Source: Silene latifolia (taxonomy: Eukaryota; Streptophyta; Magnoliopsida; Caryophyllales; Caryophyllaceae). From it: a stretch of 64,000 nucleotides of DNA. The stretch covers positions 199,209,325-199,273,324 of the forward strand of contig NC_133536.1 in the NCBI RefSeq assembly GCF_048544455.1, given 5' to 3'. Shown one piece after another: positions 52,560-62,915 of the stretch. Below the pieces are notes generated by a model. The model was not told the origin of the DNA, did not search any database, and was given only the letters and a program-made list of their open reading frames with translations. How positions within the stretch are numbered: the first letter of the stretch is position 1; every line of letters begins with the position of its first letter. The position numbers and the translations under genes were made by a program.

Positions 52560-53005
52560 CGTCTCGGCTGCACCGAGTCTATGTTCCTGCTAGCATATCG
52601 GTCGTTGTGTCCCCGTCGCTCTCGGCTTTGGCCGAGGTAATCGAGGTAACGGCTCGATAGCGCGTATCGGTCATTGTGTCCCCGTCGCTCTCGGCTAGGG
52701 CCGAGGTAATCGGGGTTATGGCTCGATAGCATTCGTAACTGTAGGCATATTGACCGCCAGACCTGCGTCTCAACTGCACTGAGTATACGTTTCTTCTAGC
52801 GTATCGGTCGTTGTGTCCCCGTCGCTCTCGGCTTTGGCCGAGGTAATCGGGGTTACGGCTCGATAGCGCATATCGGTCATTGTGTCCCCGTCGCTCTCGG
52901 CTAGGGCCGAGGTAATCGGGGTTATGGCTCGATAGCGTTCGTAACTGTAGGCATGTTGACCGCCGGACTTGCGTCTCAACTGCACTGAGTGTACGTTTCT
53001 TCTTT
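52560..53005. repeat. Higher-order tandem repeat, 69 bp units in a 206 bp period
   Basis: TATCGGTC occurs at 52596, 52665, 52802 and 52871. Units of 69 bp (A, B) contain CCCCGTCGCTCTCGGCT and GCCGAGGTAATCG and are followed by a 68 bp spacer with CGTAACTGTAGGCAT. The A-B-spacer block repeats once with a 206 bp period. It lies between integrase and antisense gene, the same place as the 44 bp array of the other Tat element. Confidence 0.85.
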
Positions 53006-53199
53006 GGGTGACTGACCGGTGGCAACTTTATGGAGGGGACAAGTACTTTGATGGAAAATTTGGGTGATTCTTCCTTTGTTATGATTACGCGTTGGGGTGT
53101 CCACAATGGGCTTGGACACCTCCGCCGCTATACAAAGTACTTTCTTAAGTTGTCGGTATTCCAATGGCTCATCAAAGGCACACCCTCCATGTCCGTCAG

Positions 53200-54213
53200 C
53201 CGGTATGTACCCGGCCTCATCTCTTCAACCACTTTGTAGGGACCCTCCCGATTGGCCGTCGACCTACCGTGAATGTTTCCTTTGTTGGTGGCAAACTGAC
53301 TTCCTTAGGACTAGGTCTCCTATTTTTAAATCCCTTTTGTGGACCCTTCGGTTGTTGGCTCTTCTCATCCGGTTTTGATATACTTTGCCAAGTTGAGACG
53401 TGTCGTATCTCGGCTTTCTTCGACCAGGTCTAGGGAGGCTTTCGTGCCCTCCTCGTTTTCACCTGGGTTAAAGGTAGCCGTTCGAATGTTGGCACCGTTG
53501 CTTCAATTGGTAGGATCGCCGGAACCGTAGACCAGTGGAAGGGGGTGTAACCCGTTGCTTCTTTCTCCGTGGTCCGAAGGGACCACAGGACGCCGGGTAG
53601 CTCGTCGGCCCACCTTCCCTTAAGGTCTTCAATCGTTTTTTCTTCAATCCGTTGAGGATTGTTTTGTTAGGCGCTTCCGCCCGTTGCTCGTGGGTGGCGG
53701 ACGGAGGAGTACGCAAACTTGATGCCAAGCTCTTCTAACCAGTTCATTATCAGGTCGCTCCAAAATTCTCGGCCGTGGTCGAATACCATAACTTGGGGCA
53801 ACCCGAAGCGAGTTATCACATTTTCCCAAATTACCTTTCTGACAAATTACCGTGGGTCTTCGCCGGCATCGCTACGCTTCTACCCATTTGGTGAAGTAAT
53901 CAACGGCGACGATTAAGAACTTCCTTCCTCCGGAGGCTGTGGGGAAGGGTCCTAGCATGTCCATCCCCCACTGTGCGAAAGGAAGGGGACTAAGCACCGG
54001 TTGTAGGTCCCTGGAGGGAGCGTGTATTACCGGGGCATGCATCTGACAGTTTGTGCATTTCTTGGTCTTTGTTCTGGAATCTTGAAGCATGGTGGGCCGA
54101 GAGTAGCCAGCTCGGAGAGCTTTGTGGGCTAGTGTTCTTGCCCCCATGTGGTGTCCACAGATGCCTTCGTGAATCTCTGTCGATGCGATTCTGCGTCGGG
54201 TGGACCGACACAC
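53200..54213 (-). pseudogene. Tat integrase, degenerate
   Basis: The 54213-53872 frame has the zinc-binding region (HEGICGHHMGARTLAHKALR and CTNC). It also has the first part of the core (FAQWGMDMLGPFPTASGGRKFL, VDYFTKWVEA), including the first catalytic Asp. Downstream frames carry VMVFDHGREF and YSSVRHPRATGGSA with many shifts and stops down to about 53200. The integrase cannot be functional. Confidence 0.75.
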
Positions 54214-54318
54214 TTCAAGAGTGGTCTTATTACGGATCTTCCGTACGTTCCCCTTCGAACACCAAGTATCTGGTGGCGATCCTTTTTATTTTGGCCGAGG
54301 GATTGCGGCCCTCCCAAT

Positions 54319-55419
54319 TCACCCGTGAGTTTGTATTTCATGATCGGGGTCATCCACGTTGTCTCGGTCTCTATGTTGCCTACCATGCCGACGGCCTCGT
54401 GATGCTCTTCGTATTCCGATATCTACCAAAGACGGTTGGTGACATTCTTGATGGTTGAGTGGCCGGTTTGGAGAGAGCGTCGGCCCGGTTGTTTTGGATC
54501 CGGGAACGCATTGGATTTGGAAAGATTTCAATTTCGCTATGTCGGATTTTACCCTTTCTAGGTACCTTACCATTCCGTCGTCCCGAGCCTCAAACTCCCC
54601 TCTGATTTGGTTAGTAACCAACAGTGAGTCTGTCTTCAACACAATGTGTTCTGCTCCGGCGGCCCTAGCTAGCTCGACTCCGGTTATCACCGCCTCGTAT
54701 TCGGATTCGTTGTTCGAGGCCGAGAAGGTGAATTTCAAGGCGTACTCAAACTCGTCTCCGTTTGGGCTGATGATAAGGATGCCGGCTCCTGAGCTGTTCG
54801 TCGTGGAGGAGCCGTCGGTGTAAACCTCCCATATGCCTGGGTTTGGCTCTTCTTGATATGTGCATTCGGCCAGGAAATCTGCAAGTGCTTGCCCCTTTAT
54901 CGAAGGCCTTGGTTTGTACTGAATGCCGAAACCAGAGAGTTCCACTGCCCATTTGATGAGCCTGCCGGATTGTTCGAATCTTTCCAAAGCTTTCTCAAGT
55001 GGCTGATCGGTTAGGACCGTCACGGGGTGTGCGTCGAAGTAGGGTTTTATCTTCCTTGTGGCAACGACGACGACGAAGGCTGCTTTCTCAATTAGTGGGT
55101 AATTTCTCTCGGCGGGCAACAGCGTATGGCTGACAAAGTAGATTGGGTGTTGCTGTTTGTCCTCTTCCCTGATGATCACGGCGCTGACCGTGGCCGAGGT
55201 AACGGCTATGTATAGGTATAGCGTCTCCCCCATCATCGGCCTGGACAGAGTTGGGAGAGTCTGAAGATGAGCTTTCAGTTGTTTGAAAGCCGTGCTCTGT
55301 TCCTCCCCCCAGCTGAAGTCTTTATTCCCTTTCAATACCTTGAAGAATAGGGTGCTCTTGTCGGCTGACCGAGAGATGAAACGGGCGAGAGCCGCCATTC
55401 TCCCTTGGCCGAAGATCAT
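54319..55419 (-). CDS. Tat RNase H and archaeal-type RNase H
   Basis: An open frame of 366 codons. It begins at the RT end (MAALARFISRSADKSTLFF), followed by the gypsy RNase H (LYLYIAVTSATVSAVIIREE, HPIYFVSHTLLPAERNYPLIEK). The additional archaeal-type RNase H follows, with WEVYTDGSSTTNSSGAGI, NNESEYEAVITGVELA and VLKTDSLLVTNQI, so its D, E and D are present. Two RNase H domains in this order are a Tat trait. The frame is shifted relative to the RT upstream and to the integrase downstream. Confidence 0.85.
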   Translation of the reverse strand: MIFGQGRMAALARFISRSADKSTLFFKVLKGNKDFSWGEEQSTAFKQLKAHLQTLPTLSRPMMGETLYLYIAVTSATVSAVIIREEDKQQHPIYFVSHTLLPAERNYPLIEKAAFVVVVATRKIKPYFDAHPVTVLTDQPLEKALERFEQSGRLIKWAVELSGFGIQYKPRPSIKGQALADFLAECTYQEEPNPGIWEVYTDGSSTTNSSGAGILIISPNGDEFEYALKFTFSASNNESEYEAVITGVELARAAGAEHIVLKTDSLLVTNQIRGEFEARDDGMVRYLERVKSDIAKLKSFQIQCVPGSKTTGPTLSPNRPLNHQECHQPSLVDIGIRRASRGRRHGRQHRDRDNVDDPDHEIQTHG

Positions 55420-55450
55420 AACCTCTTTTCGATTCCTTGGTTCCGGCAGT

Positions 55451-56170
55451 CTAGGATTGCTTGGATCTTGTCCGGATTTGCAATCGATGCCTCCGCACCG
55501 ACAAGTACACCGAGGAATTTACCCGCCGGACACCGTTGCATTTCATTGGGTTGAGCTTCATCTTGTATTTCCTTAGTGAACAGAATGTTTCGTGTAAATC
55601 GGCCAGGTGCTCGCTGTCAGACTTGCTTTTCACAATGGCATCGTCGACGTAAGCCTCAATGTTTCGTCCTTTCTGATTTTGGAATACCTTGTCCACCAGT
55701 CTTGTATACGTGGCGCCGGCGTTTTTCAAACCAAACGGCATCATTTTGTACATGTATGTGCCGTTAGCGGTGATGAATGCGCATTTAGGCATGTCTTCCT
55801 CAGCCATGAATACCTGGTGATACCCCGAGAAGGCGTCTAGCGAGGCTCGGATGGTGTATCCTGCCGTGGCGTCGATCAAGCTATCTATTCGAGGCAAAGG
55901 GTAACAATCTTTGGGGCATGCTTTATTAAGTTGGGTAAAGTCTACACACATTCTCCATGCCCCCGATGATTTCTTTACCATCACAACATTGGCTAACCAC
56001 TCAGGGTAAGTGCAGGGCATAATAAAGCCCGCCGTAAGTAGTTTATCTACTTCGGCCTTGATGGCCTCATCTTTCTTGACTGTGGAGTTCCTCATCCTTT
56101 GCTTGACAGGGCGAGCGGTGGGGAGTACGTTCAGCTTGTGAATAATTACTTCCCGGCTTACGCCTGGCAT
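55451..56170 (-). CDS. Tat reverse transcriptase
   Basis: A frame of 239 codons covering the gypsy RT fingers and palm: MRNSTVKKDEAIKAEVDKLL, WLANVVMVKKSSGAWRMCVDF, CYPLPRID, YHQVFMAEEDMPKCAF, MPFGLKNAGATYTRLV, and the active site YVDD at residues 174-177. A frameshift after VRRVN cuts it before the connection domain. It would synthesise element cDNA if the reading frame were continuous. Confidence 0.85.
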   Translation of the reverse strand: MPGVSREVIIHKLNVLPTARPVKQRMRNSTVKKDEAIKAEVDKLLTAGFIMPCTYPEWLANVVMVKKSSGAWRMCVDFTQLNKACPKDCYPLPRIDSLIDATAGYTIRASLDAFSGYHQVFMAEEDMPKCAFITANGTYMYKMMPFGLKNAGATYTRLVDKVFQNQKGRNIEAYVDDAIVKSKSDSEHLADLHETFCSLRKYKMKLNPMKCNGVRRVNSSVYLSVRRHRLQIRTRSKQS

Positions 56171-56207
56171 CTCGGCCGCGAGTAGGCGAAGACGTCCTTA
56201 TTTTTCC

Positions 56208-56700
56208 TTAGCAGTCCAGGAGTTCGGCTCTGAATTTTGGTTCCAGTTGACACCGACGGTCACGGTGCGACTGGTCAATCTCCACCTCCTCTCGTCTCTG
56301 CTCCTTCAACCATGCCGATGGTTCGGTCGATCTCGGACACGGGAGTGTCTTTGTATCTCGGAAGGATTTTAATTTTGAAGCGCCAGCTCTCACCTTCTCT
56401 AGATACTTTGTCGTCCTATAGTCCCGAGCCTTGTGCTTTCCTTTGATCCGGTTGGTCAATAAGAGCGAATCTGTTTTCACCACGACATGCTCCGCCCCGG
56501 CGCTCCGCTAGCCTCGACTCCGGTTATCACTGCCTCGTACTTGGATTCGTTGTTTGAGGTCAAGGGGGTAAGCTTCAAGGCATGCTCAAACACGTCTCCG
56601 CTTGGGCTAAAAATAACGATCTTTGGCTTTCGAGCTATCCGTCTTGGAGGGGCCGTTGGTGCGTATCTCCCATACGCCGGGGTCCTTCTTGTTCTTCGAG
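56208..56700 (-). pseudogene. Second archaeal-type RNase H-like segment between protease and RT
   Basis: Minus-strand frames read GVWEIRTNGPSKTDSSKA, then VIFSPSGDVFEHALKL with SNNESKYEAVITGVE, then VVKTDSLLLTNRIKGKHKARD. These correspond closely to the archaeal-type RNase H at 54430-54830, including the Glu and second Asp positions. The first catalytic Asp appears as Asn (TNG versus TDG). Two frameshifts break it. It is about 0.5 kb and lies directly after the protease. Confidence 0.7.
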
Positions 56701-57008
56701 ACGAGCTTATGTGCTTCCCCCCGGTCCGAGAGGTATATCAATGTCAAGGCCCGGATGGAAATTACGGCGTCGGTTTCGCTCAAAGTGACCCGACCTATGA
56801 GCACGTTGTGGGCGGATGTGCCGTCGATAACTATAAACTCGGACATAACATTCCCCGGGCGCAGTTCCCTCGCCTAACCTCACCGACAGTCCCCGGCCGA
56901 CCCCAGGGGTACCAGGCCGACCCCGAAAAAGTCAGTATAGCGGGTTGGTGCGAGGGCTCAAATCTTCGACTCTCGGGCCGAGGCCGAGAAAGCATTCTCT
57001 GTACATAA
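56600..57008 (-). pseudogene. Tat protease region, degenerate
   Basis: The minus-strand frame 56846-56607 reads EFIVIDGTSAHNVLIGRVTL, the C-terminal strand pattern of the Tat retropepsin (usual form VVIDxxSPYNxILGR). The segment with the catalytic DSG lies upstream near 57000 in damaged sequence and I cannot read it. It is followed at once by the RNase H-like segment. Confidence 0.55.
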
Positions 57009-57027
57009 TGTTTGTGTAGGCGCCGTG

Positions 57028-58847
57028 TCAATCGGGCACCTCTTCACCAAATGGTTGGCTATGCCCAGTGGATCGTAAGTGGGTCGCCGTGAGGAGCGAT
57101 GACTCCCTCGTAGTCCTCCCCGCCCGATGGTCATATCGGGGATGTTGGGAGCGGGGTGGTGTGTTGGGCACAAAGTTGATGGCCTGATATGATTCATTCA
57201 GGTGCAATTTGTGCCCATGAGCGGACCCATCGTTCCCGTTGCCTCCGATGACCACGTGGATTACTCCTACCCGTTCAAAGACGGGCTTGCTCTTTGACCC
57301 GCCGGCATCTGGTTTTTGGCCCTCGGCTACATATTTGCCGAGGCTCCCCTTACGGATCAGTTCTTCAATGGCATTCTTTAGATGACGGCAGTCGTTGGTT
57401 AAGTGTCCGGTGTGGCCGTGGTACTCACAGTACTGGCTCGTGTCACCGTCACTCCTCGGCCTAGGGGGTCTTTCCCACTTCTGGCCCTCGTTCTTGCTCA
57501 ACGCGAAGACTTCGGCGGCCGATACGACTAAGGGGGTGTGATCATCGTACCGTTTTTTGTAGTACGTTCCCGAGCTCCCCGGCATCCGCCGAGTTTACAT
57601 TTCTGGTAGATTTGTCGGGCCGTGATCTGTTATTGTCACGGCGTCTTTCATCGGACCGTGACCCGTTGTTGTCACGGCGCCTCTCATCCGGGTTGTCCTC
57701 CCGGTGACTCTTCTTTCTCGAGTGCTCGGCCTCGGCTGGGCCTACCCGGTCTTGTGATAGTCCTCTACCTTGATGGCCTGGTCGGCCATTTTTCTAGCGG
57801 CATCCAAGTTCAGGCCTCCGCACTTGATGAGCTCATTTTTCAAGTCTCCCCTTGGGAGGCCCTTCATCAGCGCGAAGGCCGCCAATTCGGGATTAATTTC
57901 TCGAATCTGCTGGACCTTTCCGTCGAACCTCTTCACGTAGCTTCGTAGAGACTCGCCCCCTCTGTTTTGATAGTTAGGAGGTCCGATGTCTCCACGGCCC
58001 TTCTCTTGTTGCAAGAGTACTGGGCTAGAAAGGCGTCTCTTAGGTCGGCGTAATAGTATACCGAGCCGTCGGGAAGCCCCTTGTACCAACTTTGAGCCAT
58101 CCCATGCAAAGTTGTCGGGAAGACTCGGCACCAGACCTCATCGGGCTGTTCCCATACCGACATGTAAGACTCGAAAGCCTCAGCGTGGTCGGCTGGATCA
58201 CTGTCTCCCTTGTATGATAGAGGTGGCAACTTGAGCTTAGTTGGCACCTGGACGTCTAGGACGTAGGCGTTGAGGGGCTGTCTGACCGCGTATCGAACGA
58301 CGCGCGGCGATCGGCTCCTCGCATTCCTAATCCGGCTCCTCTCCTCGTAGCGGGAAGGACTTCTTCTCCGACTCGGACTTCTTCTCCAACTCTGCTGAGT
58401 CGGACTCCTCTGGTTCCTTTGGGGTAAGCCTCGTTCGTGTTGCGGGGACGCTGTCCTCCCATGAGTGCGGGAAGGACTTAGGTCTACCACGCCCACTTTG
58501 GGCTCCCCCGGCGACTTGGCTGGGTCAGCTTCTCCCAGTGCTCCGTTCAAATTTCTCGGAGTCACGTTTGGGCCCCGGTCTCTGGGCGTTTTCCGCCGCT
58601 CTTGTCGGCGTGACGTGTGTGAGGGCGTATTACTTATTAGGTCCAGGACCATCTTTAGTCTTGCTATGTCAACCACGTGTCCCATGATGGTGACCTGGTT
58701 GGTGGCGGGTGTGTCCGGCATTATTGGCATGCCGAACTCCGGTTGGATTACCCGCCGGTGGAGGGCTGCGACTCGAGAATTGTTGAAAGTGTCATCGTGG
58801 TAGAATGCGGTTTCGTCGGTCACGACTGCGTCTTGTTGTTTTGACAT
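57028..58847 (-). pseudogene. Tat gag, frameshifted
   Basis: It starts MSKQQDAVVTDETAFYHDD at 58847. A basic Arg/Ser region is followed by the gag domain (KLKLPPLSYKGDSDPADHAEAF, RVFPTTLHGMAQSWYKGL). It then continues in another frame at 58131-57742 (LRSYVKRFDGKVQQIREINP) and at 57585-57028 with the zinc knuckle CEYHGHTGHLTNDC. Frameshifts near 57960 and 57750-57600 break it. The second Tat copy at 61060 encodes the same protein. Confidence 0.82.
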
Positions 58848-58852
58848 CTTCT

Positions 58853-58952
58853 TAGCTTTTTGGGTGGGTTTTTGTTTTTTTTTTTTTTTTTTTTTTTTTT
58901 TTGGGAATGAATGTGACTAGCTTCTAGTGTCTTTTCCCACAGACGGCGCCAA
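58853..58952 (-). other. Primer-binding site and poly(A)-rich leader of large Tat element
   Basis: The minus strand reads TTGGCGCCGTCTGTGGG next to the 5' LTR (plus 58936-58952), followed by a run of 28 A (plus-strand T, 58875-58902) just before gag. The second Tat copy has the same arrangement. Confidence 0.8.
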
Positions 58953-58953
58953 T

Positions 58954-59558
58954 TGTTCCGGGTGTAATTCCAGATCAAGTATAGTTACCACCCTTGGCTT
59001 GTTGAATGACGTCTTGAGTTGGATTCTCCTTTGGTCTCAATCGTTCCTCACGGCCACTCCTGCAACAATGAACGAACTGAGGGCTTGGCTTTGTGCCAAG
59101 CGTACTCACTCCGACGCTCAAGTCAGTAAACTTAAGAGATAAGTTGTTACTTGGCTGAATGTGTATTGTAGAGAGATAAGGAAGATATTACCAGATGAAT
59201 AGTGTATTTAGGTTTAGTTGTGGATTAGTTGGGATCCTTTCCTCAATGAAGGTTGAGGAGTATTTATAGGCTTTCACCTTTTGTCACGTAGTAGCCAAGT
59301 GGCTAAGCGGTGGAAAGATCGATCTACCCCTCGGCCGAGAGGCCTATGGCTGGCCGGCGGATCCTGTTGACTCGTCGCCGAGGGGTCTTGGATATGAGTA
59401 CGCGGATATGTGTCCCATTTGGCGGGTTACCATGCCGGGACCCAGTGATGGGCCGATGGTCGCATCGGCTAGATTGTCCAAGTCGTTGACTTACTGTGGA
59501 TATCTTTGACCTTGCTCAATCATGTTGACTTGGTCACGGTGCGAAATATGCCCCATCA
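58954..59558 (-). repeat. LTR of large Tat element (5' LTR)
   Basis: 605 bp, with minus-strand TATAAATA at plus 59261-59268. It is inverted relative to the LTR at 60357-60959. Confidence 0.92.
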
Positions 59559-60356
<798 letters not shown>

Positions 60357-60959
60357 TGATGGGGCATATTCCGCACCACCGACCAAATCAACATGATTGA
60401 GCAAGGTCAAAGATATCCACAAAAGTCAACGACTTGGACAATCTAGCCGATGACCCCATCGGCCCGTCACTGGTCTCGGCATGGTAACCGCCAAATGGGA
60501 CACATATCCGCGTACTCATATCCAAGACCCCTCGGCGGCGAGTCAACAGATCCGCCGGCCAGCCATAGGCCCCTCGAGGGGTAGATCGCTTTCCACCGCT
60601 AGCCACTTGGCCACTTGGCCACTACGTGACAAAAGGTGAAAGCCTATAAATACTCCTCAACCTTCATTGAGGAAAGGACCCCAACTCGTCCACAACTAAA
60701 CCTAAATACACTATTCATCTGGTAATATCTTCCTCATCTCTCTACAATACACATTCAGCCAAGTAACAACTTATCTCTTAAGTTTACTGACTTGAGCGTC
60801 GGAGTGAGTACGCTTGGCACAAAGCCAAGCCCTCAGTTCGTTCATTGTTGCAGGAGAGGCCGTGAGGAACGATCGAGACCAAAGGAGAATCCAACTCAAG
60901 ACATCATTCAACAAGCCAAGGGTGGTAACTATACTTGCTCTGGAATTACACCCGGAACA
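60357..60959 (+). repeat. 5' LTR of second Tat copy
   Basis: 603 bp, TGATGGGG...CGGAACA, the reverse complement of the LTRs of the large Tat element with scattered differences. TATAAATACTCC lies near 60643. Confidence 0.92.
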
Positions 60960-60960
60960 A

Positions 60961-61059
60961 TTGGCGCCGTCTGTGGGGAAAGACACTAGAAGCTAGTCAC
61001 ATTCATTCCCAAAAAAAAAAAAAAAAAAACAACAAAAACCCACCCAAAAAGCTAAGAAG
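60961..61059 (+). other. Primer-binding site and leader of second Tat copy
   Basis: TTGGCGCCGTCTGTGGGGAA follows the LTR, then an A-run at about 61011-61029 and the leader up to the gag ATG at 61060. Confidence 0.8.
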
Positions 61060-62910
61060 ATGTCAAAACAACAAGACGCAGTCGTGACCGACGAAACCGC
61101 GTTCTACCACGATGACACTTTCAACAATTCTGGAGTCGTGCAGCCCTCCACCGGCGGGGTAATCCAACCGGAGTTCGGCATGCCAATAATGCCGGACACA
61201 CCGCTGCCAGCCAACCAGGTCACCATCATGGGACACGTGGTTGACATAGCAAGACTAAAGATGGTCCTGGACCTAATTAGTAATACGCCTGCTCACACTG
61301 TCACGCCGACAGGAGCGGCGGAAAACGCCCAGGAGACCAGGGCCCGAAACGTGACTCCGAGAAATTTGAACGGAGCACTGGGAGAAGCTGACCCAGCCAA
61401 GTCGCCGGGGGAGCCCAAAGTGGGCGTGGTAGACCTAAGTCCTTCCCGCACTCATGGGAGGACAGCGTCCCCGCAACACGAACGAGGCTTACCCCAAAGG
61501 AACCCGAGGAGTCCGACTCGGCGAGTTGGAGAAGAAGTCCGAGTCGGAGAAGAAGTCCTTCCCGCTACGAGGAGAGGAGCCGGATTAGGAATGCGAGGAG
61601 CCGATCGCCGCGCGTCGTTCGATACGCGGTCAGACAGCCCCTCAACGCCTACGTCCTAGACGTCCAGGTGCCAACTAAGCTCAAGTTACCACCTCTATCA
61701 TACAAGGGAGACAGTGATCCAGCCGACCACGCTGAGGCTTTCGAGTCTTACATGTCGGTATGGGAACAGCCCGATGAGGTCTGGTGCCGAGTCTTCCCGA
61801 CAACTTTGCATGGGATGGCTCAAAGTTGGTACAAGGGGCTTCCCGACGGCTCGGTATACTATTACGCCGACCTAAGAGACGCCTTTCTAGCCCAGTACTC
61901 TTGCAACAAGAGAAGGGCCGTGGAGACATCGGACCTCCTGACTATCAAGCAGGAGGGGGGCGAGTCTCTACGAAGCTATGTGAAGAGGTTCGACGGAAAG
62001 GTCCAGCAGATTCGAGAAATTAATCCCGAATTGGCGGCCTTCGCGCTGATGAAGGGCCTCCCAAGGGGAGACTTGAAAAATGAGCTCATCAAGTGCGGAG
62101 GGCTGAACTTGGACGCCGCTAGAAAAATTGCCGACCAGGCCATCAAGGTAGAAGACTATCACAAGAGCTGGGTAGGCCCCAGCGAGGCCGAGCACTCAGA
62201 AAAGAAGAGTCACCGGGAGGACAACCCGGATGAGAGACGCCGTGACAACAACGGGTCACGGTCCGATGAAAAACGCCGTGAGAATAATAGGTCACGGTCG
62301 GACAAACCCGCCAGAGACAGACTCGACGGGCGCCGGGTGGAGTTCGGGAACGTACCACCGAGGCGGTATAGTGATAAGACCCCTCTCGTCGTATCGCCGC
62401 CGAGGTCTTTGCCCCGAGCAAAAGCGAGGGCCGAGAAGTGGAAAGACCCCCAAGCCAAAAAGTGACGGTGACACGAGCCAAGATCATGTGAGTACCACGG
62501 CCACACCGCCATTTAACCAACGATCGCCGCATCTAAAGAATGCCATTGAAGAGCTGATCCGGAAGGGGAGCCTCGGCAAGTACGTTGCCAAAGGCCAAAA
62601 GACCGACGCCGACAAATTGGGTAAGAAATCCGTCTTCGAACGGATAGGAGTGATCCATGTTGTCATCGGGGGCAACGAGAACGGAGGGCCCGCTCATGGG
62701 CACAAACGGCACCTGAACGAGCTATATCGGGCCATCAACTTTGTGCCCAACACAAATGATCCCCGCTTCCAACATCCCCGATATAACCATCGGAAGGAAG
62801 GACTACGAAGGAGTGATCGCTCCTCACAGCGACCCACTTGTAGTCAATTTGGACATATCCAACCACCTGGTCAAGAGGTGCCTGATTGTGTGGACAGCGG
62901 GCCGCCCACG
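61060..62910 (+). pseudogene. Gag of second Tat copy, broken
   Basis: ATG at 61060 (MSKQQDAVVTDETAFYHDD), 199 codons to a stop at 61657-61659. The gag domain is open in 61668-62465 (265 codons; SDPADHAEAFESYMSVW, MKGLPRGDLKNELIKCGG). The zinc-knuckle part, read at 62230-62910, has lost its CCHC cysteines to small indels: the segment before HLKNAIEELIRKGSLGKY is scrambled. Compared with the other copy, the stretch from 61668 to 62140 is nearly the same. Confidence 0.8.
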
Positions 62911-62915
62911 GGGGC

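Larger units (their letters stand above)
48420..59558 (-). mobile_element. Large Ty3/gypsy Tat-clade element with an antisense gene
   Basis: 11,139 bp with 609 and 605 bp LTRs (TGTTCCGG...CCCCATCA on the plus strand). In minus-strand order: primer site ATTGGCGCCGTCTGTGGG, poly(A)-rich leader, gag, protease, an RNase H-like segment, RT, RNase H, archaeal-type RNase H and integrase. A tandem repeat, an antisense two-part gene, a purine tract CTGGGGGCAAAT and the 3' LTR follow. Integrase ahead of the 3' region, dual RNase H and the antisense ORF place it in the Tat clade. I see no clear target duplication: the left flank is ATAAG and the right flank is a microsatellite. Confidence 0.88.
60357..62915 (+). 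mobile_element. Second Tat element copy, inverted, 5' part only
   Basis: 5' LTR, primer site, A-rich leader and gag of the same family as 48420-59558 but in the opposite orientation. The similarity stops at about 62915, in the gag-to-protease region, where unrelated sequence begins; no pol, 3' LTR or target duplication is seen. Many small differences from the other copy rule out a simple mirror of the same sequence. Confidence 0.85.

Noticed and set aside
52595..52940. Regular repeats with spacers considered as a CRISPR-like array
   Set aside because: Units are adjacent 69 bp tandem copies in plant retroelement DNA, without unique spacers.
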